Position numbers and translations under genes: made by a program
Source: Rhizobium sophoriradicis
Lineage (GTDB): Bacteria; Pseudomonadota; Alphaproteobacteria; Rhizobiales; Rhizobiaceae
Length of the DNA: 64,000 bases
Assembly (NCBI RefSeq): GCF_003939025.1
Contig: NZ_RQIH01000009.1
Location: forward strand, 186,001-250,000
Reading direction: 5' to 3'
Part shown: one piece after another, positions 37,554 to 46,179 of the stretch
Layout: every line of letters begins with the position of its first letter
How positions within the stretch are numbered: position 1 is the stretch's first letter
The notes under the pieces: generated by a model
Told to the model about the DNA's origin: nothing
Database searches by the model: none
What the model saw: the letters and a program-made list of their open reading frames with translations, nothing else

Positions 37554-40466
37554 TCAAGCCCTTTTCGTCAGCGGAAACCGGTCGCGAAGCAGCCGCAGCA
37601 CCGATTCCGACGGGATCGGCGGCCCGAACAGATAGCTCTGTCCGTAGCTGCAGCCCATCTTGGCGAGCTCGATCGCATCCTCGTTGGATTCGATCCCTTC
37701 GGCCACCACCTTCATTTCCAGCTCGCGCGCCATCGCTATGACCGAGCGGAGCACGGTCGCCTTCTTGTCGCTGCCGTCGCGCACCAGCGCCTTGTCGAGC
37801 TTGATCGTGTCGAAGGGGAAGCGGGTGAGATAGGCAAGCGAGGAATAGCCGGTGCCGAAATCGTCGAGCGCCAGGCCAATGCCGGCCTCCTTCAGCTTCT
37901 GCAGTACCAGGCGCGCCTGCTCCGGATTTTCCATCACCATGGATTCCGTCAGTTCCAGCTTGAGCCGCGAAGGCGCGCAATGCGTCTTGGCGAGAACCGA
38001 ACGCACGTCGTCATAGAGCTCGTTGTTGAGCAGCTGCACGCTCGACAGATTGATCGACACGAAGATCGGCAATTCGCCGGTCTGGGTCTGCCAGCTCATC
38101 AGGTCGTTGGTCGCCTGCTCCAGCGCGAACATGCCGAGCGGGCCGATGAGATCGGAGGCCTCGGCGATGGGGATGAATTCCGAGGGCGGGATATTGCCGC
38201 GTTTGGGATGTTCCCAGCGCATCAGCGCCTCGAAGCCGGCGACCTCGACATCCTCCAGCCGGGCGATCGGCTGGTAAACCATCGACAATTCCCTGCGTTC
38301 GATGGCGCGGCGCAGATCGGTTTCGAGCTGCAGCCGGTCGGTGCCGAAATCGCGGAAGGCCGGCTGGAACGGTTCGACGCGGTTGCCGCCGGCCCGTTTC
38401 GCCCGGTACATGGCAAGCTCGGCATCGCTGAGCAGACCGCTGGCGCTCTCCTGCCGGTCCACCCAGGAGGCGAGCCCGATCGACGCGGTCAGAATGATCT
38501 CGCGGTTGGAGAAGTTGATCGGCACCATGATCGCCTTGCTGATCGCATCGGCAAAATCGGCGACCTTGGCCGGATTGTGCTCGGATACCAGGATCAGGCC
38601 GAACTGGTCGCCGGCAAGCCGCGCCAGCGTGTCCTGCGGCTTCATCAGCCGGCGCAGCCGCCGGGTCAAAGCGATGAGGATATTGTCGCCGGCCGCAACG
38701 CCGAGCGCGTCATTGACCAGCTTGTAGCGGTCGATATCGATCACCATCACGGTGGGCCTGAGCGTGTCGCCGCCCGGCGCCAGCGCCAGCACCGCCTGCA
38801 GCCGGTCGAGGAAGACCTGCCGGTTCGGCAGGCCGGTCAGATTGTCGTGCAGCGCATCCTGCAGCAGCCGCTCGACGGAGTTCTTCTGCTCGGTGACGTC
38901 GACGATCGTGCCGACGCAGCGGATGATCTCGCCGTTGGAGCCGAGCACCGGCCGGGCGCGGATCAGCAGCCAGTGGAAATGCCCGTCCTCGGCGCGGATG
39001 CGGAACTCGTGATTGAGCCGCCCGCGCCGGTGTTCGAGCAGCACGTCCAGCGTGGCGCGGAAGCGGTCGCGGTCATCAGGGTGCAGCCGCGGCAGCCAGT
39101 TGCGCGCCGCCCCGTGCATGGTGCCGGGGGAGAGGCCGAGTTTGACCGAGACATCGGGAATGGTGACGACGCGGTCGCGCGCCACGTCCCAGTCCCACAC
39201 CATGTCGCCGGAGCCGGTCAGCGCCAGCGATTGCCGTTCGAGATCGGAAAACAGCCCCTGCTGGAAAGCGCCGCCGGCAAAGGCGTGCTGCATCACGGTA
39301 AAGCCGATCAAGAGCACGATCAGCACCAGGCCGCCGCCGAGCGCCGGCTGGATGATGTCGTTGTCGAGCCGGCCGGTGACGGTCAGCCACGCCCCGAACA
39401 GCCAGACGAGCGTCAGCGCCCAGGCCGGCACCAGCAGAATGGCGCGGTCGTAGCGGTTGAAGCCGAGATAGATGATCAACAGCAGCCCGGTCGCCGCCGT
39501 CAGCGCGAAGGACAGCCTGGCGATGCCGGCGGCAATCGACGGATCGTAGATCGCCACGCCGAAGAGCAGCGCCAGGCCGAGCACCCAGGCGAGCGTGGCG
39601 TAACCGAGATGCGCATGCCAGCGATTGAGGTTGAGATAGGTGAAGAGGAAGATGACGAAACTCGAGGCGAGCGCCACTTCGGCGCAGGCACGCCATATTC
39701 GCTGGTCGGCCGAGGCGACGCTGATCAGCTTGCCGAGGAAACCGAAGTCGACGCAGATATAGCCGAGCACCGCCCAGGCGAGTGCGGCCGTCGCCGGCAG
39801 CATCGAGGTGCCCTTGACGACGAAGAGGATGGTGAGAAACACCGCCAGCAGGCCGGCAATGCCGAGCACGATGCCGCGATAGAGGGTGAAGGCGTTGATC
39901 GTATCCTTGTAGGCGTTCGGCTCCCAGAGATAGATCTGCGGCAGCTCCGGCGTCGACAGCTCGGCGACGAAGGTGATGACGGCGCCGGGGTTCAGCGTGA
40001 TGCGGAAGACATCGGCCTCGTCGCTCGGCTGCCGGTCCAGCGCAAAACCTTCGCTCGGTGTGATCGCGCTGATGCGCTGCGAGCCGAGATCCGGCCAGAA
40101 CAGCTTGGAATTGACCAAACGGAAATGCGGCGCGACGATGACGCGCTCCAGCTGTTCCTCCGAGACGTTGGCAAGCGCAAACACCGCCCAGTCGCCCTGG
40201 TGATTCTCCGAACTCGCCCGAACCTCGATGCGGCGGCGAATGCCATCGGCGCCGGCCGCCGTCGACACCTGGAAGGCCTCGCCCTGGTTGGCGTAGATCT
40301 CGGTCGTCGCCGTCAGGTCGAGCGCGGTATCGTCACGGGAAATCTTCACCGGTTCGGCCGCCCGGGCAACACCCGCCGCAAGGGCGAAGGCCGCCAGGAA
40401 AAGGGCTGCGATCACCGCGATCACTCGTCCGGACGGTGACTTGGGCAGCATGCGGTCTCTGGTCAT
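37554..40466 (-). CDS. membrane EAL phosphodiesterase with degenerate GGDEF
   Basis: This 970-residue c-di-GMP protein has, in order, a signal peptide (1-37), a periplasmic domain to about 185, about seven to eight membrane helices (190-410, 7TMR-DISM-like), a PAS domain (about 425-535), GGDEF (about 545-700) and EAL (about 710-965). The cyclase signature reads AGDQF instead of GGDEF and lacks the RxxD inhibitory site, so cyclase activity is unlikely. The EAL residues look intact (FEALMRWEHP, INLSS, LTESMV, DDFGTGYSS, VAEGIES). It is co-transcribed with the acetyltransferase upstream (4-base overlap). Confidence 0.92.
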   Translation of the reverse strand: MTRDRMLPKSPSGRVIAVIAALFLAAFALAAGVARAAEPVKISRDDTALDLTATTEIYANQGEAFQVSTAAGADGIRRRIEVRASSENHQGDWAVFALANVSEEQLERVIVAPHFRLVNSKLFWPDLGSQRISAITPSEGFALDRQPSDEADVFRITLNPGAVITFVAELSTPELPQIYLWEPNAYKDTINAFTLYRGIVLGIAGLLAVFLTILFVVKGTSMLPATAALAWAVLGYICVDFGFLGKLISVASADQRIWRACAEVALASSFVIFLFTYLNLNRWHAHLGYATLAWVLGLALLFGVAIYDPSIAAGIARLSFALTAATGLLLIIYLGFNRYDRAILLVPAWALTLVWLFGAWLTVTGRLDNDIIQPALGGGLVLIVLLIGFTVMQHAFAGGAFQQGLFSDLERQSLALTGSGDMVWDWDVARDRVVTIPDVSVKLGLSPGTMHGAARNWLPRLHPDDRDRFRATLDVLLEHRRGRLNHEFRIRAEDGHFHWLLIRARPVLGSNGEIIRCVGTIVDVTEQKNSVERLLQDALHDNLTGLPNRQVFLDRLQAVLALAPGGDTLRPTVMVIDIDRYKLVNDALGVAAGDNILIALTRRLRRLMKPQDTLARLAGDQFGLILVSEHNPAKVADFADAISKAIMVPINFSNREIILTASIGLASWVDRQESASGLLSDAELAMYRAKRAGGNRVEPFQPAFRDFGTDRLQLETDLRRAIERRELSMVYQPIARLEDVEVAGFEALMRWEHPKRGNIPPSEFIPIAEASDLIGPLGMFALEQATNDLMSWQTQTGELPIFVSINLSSVQLLNNELYDDVRSVLAKTHCAPSRLKLELTESMVMENPEQARLVLQKLKEAGIGLALDDFGTGYSSLAYLTRFPFDTIKLDKALVRDGSDKKATVLRSVIAMARELEMKVVAEGIESNEDAIELAKMGCSYGQSYLFGPPIPSESVLRLLRDRFPLTKRA

Positions 40467-41077
40467 CGGCTGTCGGTTATCCTGCCTTTATCCGTATCGG
40501 TGGCGAGCCGTGAAAACATCACATGGTCGTGCCACCGACCGTTGATCTTCAAATATCCGCGCAGATAGCCTTCCCGCTGAAACCCGGCCTTTTCAAGCAG
40601 ACGCATGCTGCGCGCGTTATCTGGAATACAGGCTGCTTCGATACGGTGCAACTCAAGCCCGGTGAAGATGTAAGGAATAACCAATTGCAGAGCGGCGAAC
40701 ATATGCCCCTGGCCGGCATGGCGTTCGCCCATCCAGTAGCCGATCATGCAGCTTTGTGCCGCACCCCGCCTGATATAGCCGATGGTGACGCCGCCGACGA
40801 GGGTGCGTTTTTCCTTGAGGAAAATGAACAGCGGGATCGCCTGGCCGGAAGCATATTCCTGCTTGCCGCGGATGACGCGGGCGCGGTAGGAGCCCTCCGT
40901 CAACTCGTCGCGCCGCCAGGTCGGTTCCCAGGGTTCGAGGAAGTTGCGGCTTTCCGCCCGCAGCCGGTGCCACTGGTTGAAATCCTGGTAGCGCGGCAGG
41001 CGTAGGAGATATTTGTCGTTTTCCAGTTCGACCGCATCCGGCTGCCGCGACAGGAACCGAAACACCGATTTTGGCAT
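40463..41077 (-). CDS. RimJ-type GNAT acetyltransferase
   Basis: This 204-residue protein belongs to the RimJ/RimL branch of GNAT enzymes, which acetylate protein N-termini such as those of ribosomal proteins. Visible motifs are YWMGERHAGQGHMFAALQLVIPYIF (acetyl-CoA site) and the C-terminal LHRIEAACIPDNARSMRLLEKAGFQREGYLRGYLKINGRWHD, shown here in part. It starts after GGGAGTAATCG, lies 28 bases after the M16 peptidase gene and overlaps the EAL gene. Confidence 0.88.
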   Translation of the reverse strand: MPKSVFRFLSRQPDAVELENDKYLLRLPRYQDFNQWHRLRAESRNFLEPWEPTWRRDELTEGSYRARVIRGKQEYASGQAIPLFIFLKEKRTLVGGVTIGYIRRGAAQSCMIGYWMGERHAGQGHMFAALQLVIPYIFTGLELHRIEAACIPDNARSMRLLEKAGFQREGYLRGYLKINGRWHDHVMFSRLATDTDKGRITDSR

Positions 41078-41105
41078 CGATTACTCCCGGCAGACGGATG
41101 TCGGC

Positions 41106-42404
41106 TCAGCGGCCTGCCTGCATCGTCCTCGGCGCCGAGACCGAAAGCGAGGCGGTGATGTCTTCCATCGGTGCGAGCTGTTCGAGCGGCCCGATCGCCG
41201 AAAGCGTCGGCACCGTGTCGTAGAACAGCCGGCCGGCGAGATCGGTCAGCCGCTCGATGGTGATGCCTTCCAGCCGTTCCATCATCTCCGGATTGGAGAT
41301 CGGCCGGCCGTAGAGCATCATCTGCCTTGCGATCTGGCCGGCGCGGGCGGCCGGGCTCTCCTGGCCCATCAGCAGCTGGGCGCGGATCTGGGCGCGGGCG
41401 CGCTCGATTTCCTTCTGGTGGATCTCATTGGCGGATTTGTGCAGTTCGTCGATGATCACGGGCACCAGCTCCGGCAGGTTTTCGCCGCCGGTCGCCGCAT
41501 GAATGCCGAAGATGCCGGTGTCGGAAAAACCCCAATGGAAGGCATAGACGGAATAACAGAGGCCGCGGAATTCGCGCACTTCCTGGAACAGCCGCGAGGA
41601 CATGCCGCCGCCGAGAATATTGGCGAGGATCTGCGAGCAGTAGAAATCGCGGGCATGGTAGGGCTTGCCTTCGAAGCCGAGCAGGATCTGCGCATCCATC
41701 AGGTCGCGCGGTTCGCGCACGCTGCCGCCAACATAACGCGCCGCTTCCATGACCGGCGGGGCGGATGGCGATGTCGGCAGGCTGGCGAAGCGATCCTCGA
41801 CCATGCGCAGGAATTCTTCATGATCGACGGCGCCAGTCGCCACGACGAACATGCGGTCGGTGGTGTAGTTGCGGCCGAGATAGGCGCGGATCTGCTGCGG
41901 CGTGAAGGAGACGACGGTCTGCGGCGTGCCGAGGATCGCCCGTCCGAGCGTCTGGTCGCGATAGGCGGCCTCGGAGAAGCGGTCGAACACCACGTCGTCG
42001 GGCGTATCGTTGGCAGCGTTGATCTCCTGCAGGATCACCTGCTTCTCGCGCTCCAGCTCCTCCTCCTCGAAGGCCGATTCCGTCAGGATGTCGGCGAGGA
42101 TATCGACGGCGAGCGGCACGTGGTCTTTCAGCACGCGGGCATAATAGGAGGTCGTCTCGGTCGAGGTGGCGGCGTTGACCTCGCCGCCGACATCCTCGAT
42201 TTCCTCGGCGATCTCACGGGCCGACCGGCGCGCCGTGCCTTTGAAGGCCATGTGTTCGAGCAGGTGGGCGATGCCGTGCTCGTCTGCCGTCTCGTTACGC
42301 GATCCCGATTTGATCCAGACACCGAGCGCAACGCTTTCAAGGTGCGGCATGGTTTCTGTGACTACTGTCAGCCCGGATTTCAGCCGGGTGCACTCAACTG
42401 TCAT
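41106..42404 (-). CDS. M16 family zinc peptidase (pitrilysin/MPP-like)
   Basis: This 432-residue peptidase resembles the mitochondrial processing peptidase beta subunit. The inverted zinc motif HLLEH (about residue 48-52, HLLEHMAFKG) is followed about 75 residues later by the third ligand Glu in EEELEREKQVILQE. The second, inactive-type half contains ILLGFEGKPY and GGGMSSRLFQEVREFRGLCYSV. It follows thrC after 3 bases, so the two are one transcription unit, an order usual in alphaproteobacteria. The physiological substrate is unknown. Confidence 0.93.
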   Translation of the reverse strand: MTVECTRLKSGLTVVTETMPHLESVALGVWIKSGSRNETADEHGIAHLLEHMAFKGTARRSAREIAEEIEDVGGEVNAATSTETTSYYARVLKDHVPLAVDILADILTESAFEEEELEREKQVILQEINAANDTPDDVVFDRFSEAAYRDQTLGRAILGTPQTVVSFTPQQIRAYLGRNYTTDRMFVVATGAVDHEEFLRMVEDRFASLPTSPSAPPVMEAARYVGGSVREPRDLMDAQILLGFEGKPYHARDFYCSQILANILGGGMSSRLFQEVREFRGLCYSVYAFHWGFSDTGIFGIHAATGGENLPELVPVIIDELHKSANEIHQKEIERARAQIRAQLLMGQESPAARAGQIARQMMLYGRPISNPEMMERLEGITIERLTDLAGRLFYDTVPTLSAIGPLEQLAPMEDITASLSVSAPRTMQAGR

Positions 42405-42407
42405 TGG

Positions 42408-43832
42408 CTATCTTTCTGCGCCTGCCGTCGTCTTGCCGCGGGCGTGTTTGCCGATAAAGGTTTGAACGGCTTTAAGCTCCGGTTCGATGATCTGGAAGCG
42501 CTCCTCCCTGTGCATCAGATCAGCAAGCCACGTCGGAAGCGCCGGGTCAATACCGCTGGCCGATTTTACGGCGGCCGGGAATTTCGCCGGATGTGCGGTC
42601 GAAAGCGTCACCATCGGCGTATTCGGCTTCTCCTTCTTGGCGGCGACGAAGACGCCGATCGCCGAATGCGGATCGAGGAGATAGCCGGTTTCCGCATGGG
42701 TCTTGCGGATCGTCTCGGCGACTTGGCTCTCGCTGGCGCGCCCGGCGCGGAAGTCGCGGCGGATCGCCTTCAGCGCTTGCGGGCCGATCTCGAAGCCAGT
42801 GGATTGCTTGAGGCTTTCCATCGAAGCGCGCACCTTCGAGGCGTCGCGCCCATAGGCTTCGAAGAGCAGCCGCTCGAAATTCGAGGAGATCTGGATGTCC
42901 ATCGACGGCGAAGTCGTCGCCTTGACCGCCTTCATGTCGTAGCGGCCGGTCTTCAGCGTGCGGGTCAGAATGTCGTTTTCGTTGGTGGCGATGACCAGCC
43001 GGTCGATCGGCAGGCCCATGCGCTTGGCGCAGTAGCCGGCGAAGATGTCGCCGAAATTGCCGGTAGGCACCGTGAACGAGATCTTCCGGTCCGGCCCGCC
43101 GAGCGCCACCGCCGTGGTGAAGTAATAGACGATCTGGGCCATGATGCGCGCCCAGTTGATCGAGTTGACGCCCGACAGGCTGACCTTGTCGCGGAACGCC
43201 GCGTCGTTGAACATCGCCTTGACGAGGTTCTGGCAGTCGTCGAAATTGCCTTCGACGGCCAGCGCATGCACATTGGCGGCCGTCGAGGTCGTCATCTGCC
43301 GCTGCTGCACCGGCGAGACCTTGCCGTGCGGGAAGAGAATGAAGATATCGGTGCGCTCACGTTCGGCGAAAGCGTCTATCGCCGCGCCGCCGGTATCACC
43401 CGAGGTGGCGCCGACGATCGTCGCCCGCTCGCCGCGCTTCTCAAGCGCATAATCCATCAGCCGTGCCAGCAGCTGCATCGCCACGTCCTTGAAGGCGAGC
43501 GTCGTGCCGTGGAAAAGCTCCATGACGAAGCTGTTCGGCCCGGTCTGGACGAGCGGCGCGATTGCCGGATGGCGGAAGGTGGCGTAGGCCTCGTCGATCA
43601 TCGCCCGGAACGTCGCCGCGGGGATCTCGCCATTGGTGAAGGGCGACAGGATGGTGAAGGCGATCTCCTGATAGCTCTTGCCCCTCAGCGCGCGGATTTC
43701 TTTCTTCGAAAACTGCGGCCATTCCCGGGGAACATAGAGCCCGCCATCACGCGCCAGCCCGGTCAGCAGGGCGTCGCAAAAGCCGAGGGCAGGGGCCTCG
43801 CCGCGGGTCGAGATATAGTCCACGTTGGTCAT
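42408..43832 (-). CDS. thrC: threonine synthase
   Basis: ThrC makes threonine from O-phosphohomoserine with PLP. The 474-residue protein has STRGEAPALGF at the start, the PLP lysine in FHGTTLAFKDVA, SGDTGGAA for cofactor phosphate, and VPTGNFGDIFAGY. The ATG at 43832 is supported by homology to the family N-terminus, although AAGG lies directly against it. It heads the operon thrC-M16-GNAT-EAL. Its 5' leader contains a GC-rich hairpin. Confidence 0.96.
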   Translation of the reverse strand: MTNVDYISTRGEAPALGFCDALLTGLARDGGLYVPREWPQFSKKEIRALRGKSYQEIAFTILSPFTNGEIPAATFRAMIDEAYATFRHPAIAPLVQTGPNSFVMELFHGTTLAFKDVAMQLLARLMDYALEKRGERATIVGATSGDTGGAAIDAFAERERTDIFILFPHGKVSPVQQRQMTTSTAANVHALAVEGNFDDCQNLVKAMFNDAAFRDKVSLSGVNSINWARIMAQIVYYFTTAVALGGPDRKISFTVPTGNFGDIFAGYCAKRMGLPIDRLVIATNENDILTRTLKTGRYDMKAVKATTSPSMDIQISSNFERLLFEAYGRDASKVRASMESLKQSTGFEIGPQALKAIRRDFRAGRASESQVAETIRKTHAETGYLLDPHSAIGVFVAAKKEKPNTPMVTLSTAHPAKFPAAVKSASGIDPALPTWLADLMHREERFQIIEPELKAVQTFIGKHARGKTTAGAER

Positions 43833-43863
43833 CCTTGATCTATCGCTGGAAGAAATTCGGCCG

Positions 43864-43887
43864 GGCAGAGCCGGGGCCTGCTCTGCC
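43864..43887 (-). promoter_or_regulatory. hairpin in thrC leader
   Basis: A GGCAGAGC / GCTCTGCC stem with an 8-base loop lies 32 bases upstream of the thrC ATG. No T-run and no Thr-rich leader peptide was seen, so a classic attenuator is not supported. Confidence 0.4.
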
Positions 43888-44097
43888 GGAAACCGGCAAG
43901 CGGCTGCCCTCAGGCCATACCATTGCCGTTATCTTGTTGAAGTTGCCCGCATCCGGCGGCGAAAAGTGCATCAAAACGGCGCGTACCCAATCGATTTTTG
44001 TTTGCGCCGCTGATATAGACCATCGCAAACCGTCGTGAAAGGCCTCGCGAAAAAGACTGGGGCCTCCAAGAAACGCTTGTGCAAAGGGTGGAACATA

Positions 44098-44742
44098 GTG
44101 CTCGGCAAGGTCTCGCGTCTTATCATCTCCACGTCTTTCGTTGCCCTGCTTGCCGGCTGCAACTCGCTCGGCATCGGCGGCGACAGCAAGCCGGAGGCGG
44201 CGCCGGCCCAGCCGAACGGCAATGCTCAGATCATGCCGCTGGCGCCGGCCAACCCGTCCTCGAACAACCCCTCGATCGGCACGGCCAAGACGGCGCAGGG
44301 CGCCGTCGCCCCGGTCGTCCAGGGCGCCTGCCCGCAGATTTTCCTGCGTGACCAGGATGCGATCTTCCGCACCTATGCCAAGGGCAAGAAGGACGACCCG
44401 CAGCAGATCGTCTTCCAGGCCTCCTTCGGCGACTACACCCGCCAATGCACGCTGAACGACACGGCCCTGACGATGACCGTGGTCGCCCAGCTGCGGCTGA
44501 TCACCGGCCCGGCCGGCAATCCCGGCCCGGTGACGCTGCCGGTCCGCGTCACCATCCTCGATGGCGAGAACGTGCTCTATTCCGAGGTCACCAAGTTCCC
44601 GACCGAGATCCCCGCCGGCTCCCCGGGCACGCAGGTCATCTTCCGCAAGGAAGGCATCCAGATGCCGGTCGGCGCCGGCGCGCTGGTGCGCGTCAACGTC
44701 GGCTTCGACACCCAGCCGGCGAAGAGCAAGAAGAGCAGCTGA
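44098..44742 (+). CDS. hypothetical lipoprotein
   Basis: This predicted lipoprotein has about 214 residues. A GTG at 44098 with AAAGGG 9 bases upstream gives a compact signal peptide and lipobox LLAGC at about residue 16-20; a GTG at 44035 would add a long basic extension. A Pro/Ala/Asn-rich linker (about 30-65) leads to a folded domain of about 140 residues with two cysteines (GACPQIFLRDQD and TRQCTLNDT) and a basic Ser-rich tail. No family is recognised with confidence. It is divergent from thrC. Confidence 0.72.
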   Translation: MLGKVSRLIISTSFVALLAGCNSLGIGGDSKPEAAPAQPNGNAQIMPLAPANPSSNNPSIGTAKTAQGAVAPVVQGACPQIFLRDQDAIFRTYAKGKKDDPQQIVFQASFGDYTRQCTLNDTALTMTVVAQLRLITGPAGNPGPVTLPVRVTILDGENVLYSEVTKFPTEIPAGSPGTQVIFRKEGIQMPVGAGALVRVNVGFDTQPAKSKKSS

Positions 44743-45333
44743 TTATTTCGGGTAAAGTGCGGTCTGGCCGCCGCGTGAGCCGGCCGGTTCGAGCAACATC
44801 TGGCAGCCTCATCGATCTGTTCCGGGGTCATCGCGCGGACAACGTTTCGCATTGGCTGCTGATGTCGTTTTGACGTGTGACGGAGACGAACGCCGCCCCT
44901 GGGATCCACAGCTCCGCACTCGACTTCTTTAATTTCCCTGGGGTTGGATGCCGTGTCTCTTCACGGGGTGGCAGCCGCATGGATCCCAGGGTCAAGCCCT
45001 GGGATGACGGAGGAGATGTGGTGCCTGGTGACATCGGCTCAGCAGCCGCGAAAGAGCGACGGCAAAAACAGCGCCTCAAAATTGCGCCGGCGGTGCGTCT
45101 GGGCGACGAAGCCAACCCCACACTCCGTCATCCCAGGGCTTGACCCTGGGATCCACAACCTCGCACTTGGCTCGCTAATTTCCTTGCAGATGGATGCCGT
45201 CGCTCTTAACGCAATGCCCGCTGCATAGGCGCCGGATTAAGGCAGAGGACGACGGAGCGAGGGGAGGCCGGAGAGCATCCGGCAGCGGCGGCGGGCGATG
45301 GTCGTAGCCTGCCCGCGCAATGACCGCAGATCC
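44743..45333. other. intergenic with mosaic palindromic repeat
   Basis: No gene was seen in these 590 bases. The middle (44896-45156) holds repeat modules shared with 61.5-62.5 kb. The segment 45160-45333 shows nothing recognised. Confidence 0.65.
44896..45156. repeat. mosaic repeat locus with palindromic ends
   Basis: The block contains GGATCCCAGGGTCAAGCCC-type palindrome at 44981-45010 and its inverse at 45126-45154, plus a half copy near 44896. Between them lie one 25-bp unit (GACGGAGGAGATGTGGTGCC) and a module GGTGCGTCTGGGCGACGAAG. The same modules, in the same order, recur at 61.5-62.5 kb. Confidence 0.8.
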
Positions 45334-46023
45334 CTAAAGCACGCCTTCCCAGGCCGCCAGCGCGGCAACCACGCCCGGCAGGTCGTTCATGCGGGAAATC
45401 ACCGTCTCGGCGCCGGCATCGGTCAGCTTGTCGGCATGGGCAGGGTAGCTGTGCGAGGCGCCGGTAAAGCCGATGACGCGCATGCCGGCGGCGCGCGCCG
45501 CATGCACGCCGTGCACGGAATCTTCGACGACGACGGTCCTGTCGGGCGAGACGCCCATGCGGCTTGCGCCGTGCAGGAAGATATCCGGCTTCGGCTTGAC
45601 GCGGTCGGGACCGAGATCCTTGGCGGAAAAGATGTTGGGTGCAAACAGCGGCTTCAGACCCACCTTGGTGAGCATCATGTCGAGCCGCTTCGTGCTCGAA
45701 TTCGAGCAGATGCAGCGCTTCATCGGCAGCCGGGAGACGGCGAATTCGACGCCCGGTATGGCCTTGACGTCGTTCGCCAGCCTGACGTCGAGCACTTGCT
45801 CCGACTTATCAAGCAGCGAGGCCGAAAGCGGGATGCTCGCCTCGCGCTCGATCTGAAGCAGGATATTGTGCCATGTCATGCCGGCGAAGCGCTCGCCCAT
45901 TTCCTCGGCGCCGATCGGATATCCGGCGTCCGTCAACAGCGCGGATTCCACTTCCGCGGCGATGATTTCGGAATCGACGAGAACGCCGTCGCAGTCGAAG
46001 ATGATGAGGTCGAAGCCGTCCAT
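45334..46023 (-). CDS. HAD-IA family phosphatase
   Basis: This 229-residue haloacid dehalogenase-superfamily hydrolase has motif I DCDGVLVDSE (nucleophile Asp at 10), motif II CSNSS, motif III Lys in KPKPDIFLHGA and motif IV VVVEDSVHGV. It belongs to the beta-phosphoglucomutase/phosphoglycolate phosphatase group. The substrate, probably a sugar phosphate, is not identifiable. It stands alone, 156 bases after the MFS gene. Confidence 0.9.
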   Translation of the reverse strand: MDGFDLIIFDCDGVLVDSEIIAAEVESALLTDAGYPIGAEEMGERFAGMTWHNILLQIEREASIPLSASLLDKSEQVLDVRLANDVKAIPGVEFAVSRLPMKRCICSNSSTKRLDMMLTKVGLKPLFAPNIFSAKDLGPDRVKPKPDIFLHGASRMGVSPDRTVVVEDSVHGVHAARAAGMRVIGFTGASHSYPAHADKLTDAGAETVISRMNDLPGVVAALAAWEGVL

Positions 46024-46179
46024 ATGTTCACGCCTTGCTGAAAGTCTGGTCTGTCCGGGGATGCCGCGGCTTTACACGATGGCTGGCCAAAGCTCAACCT
46101 GATCGCAAGCATGGCTGCGATGCGGCAGGCGACCGGCTCGGTGGAACCACGGTCGCCGGACGCCCATGAAGCGGGCACT

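Noticed and set aside
37404-40439. 1011-aa open frame on the plus strand
   Set aside because: It is antisense to the EAL/GGDEF gene over nearly its full length and shows only Arg/Asp/Gly-rich composition typical of GC-rich antisense frames.
41013-43838. 941-aa open frame on the plus strand
   Set aside because: It is the shadow of the GNAT, M16 peptidase and thrC genes; no domain was seen.
43840-43900. threonine attenuator before thrC
   Set aside because: There is a hairpin but no Thr/Ile-rich leader peptide and no T-run.
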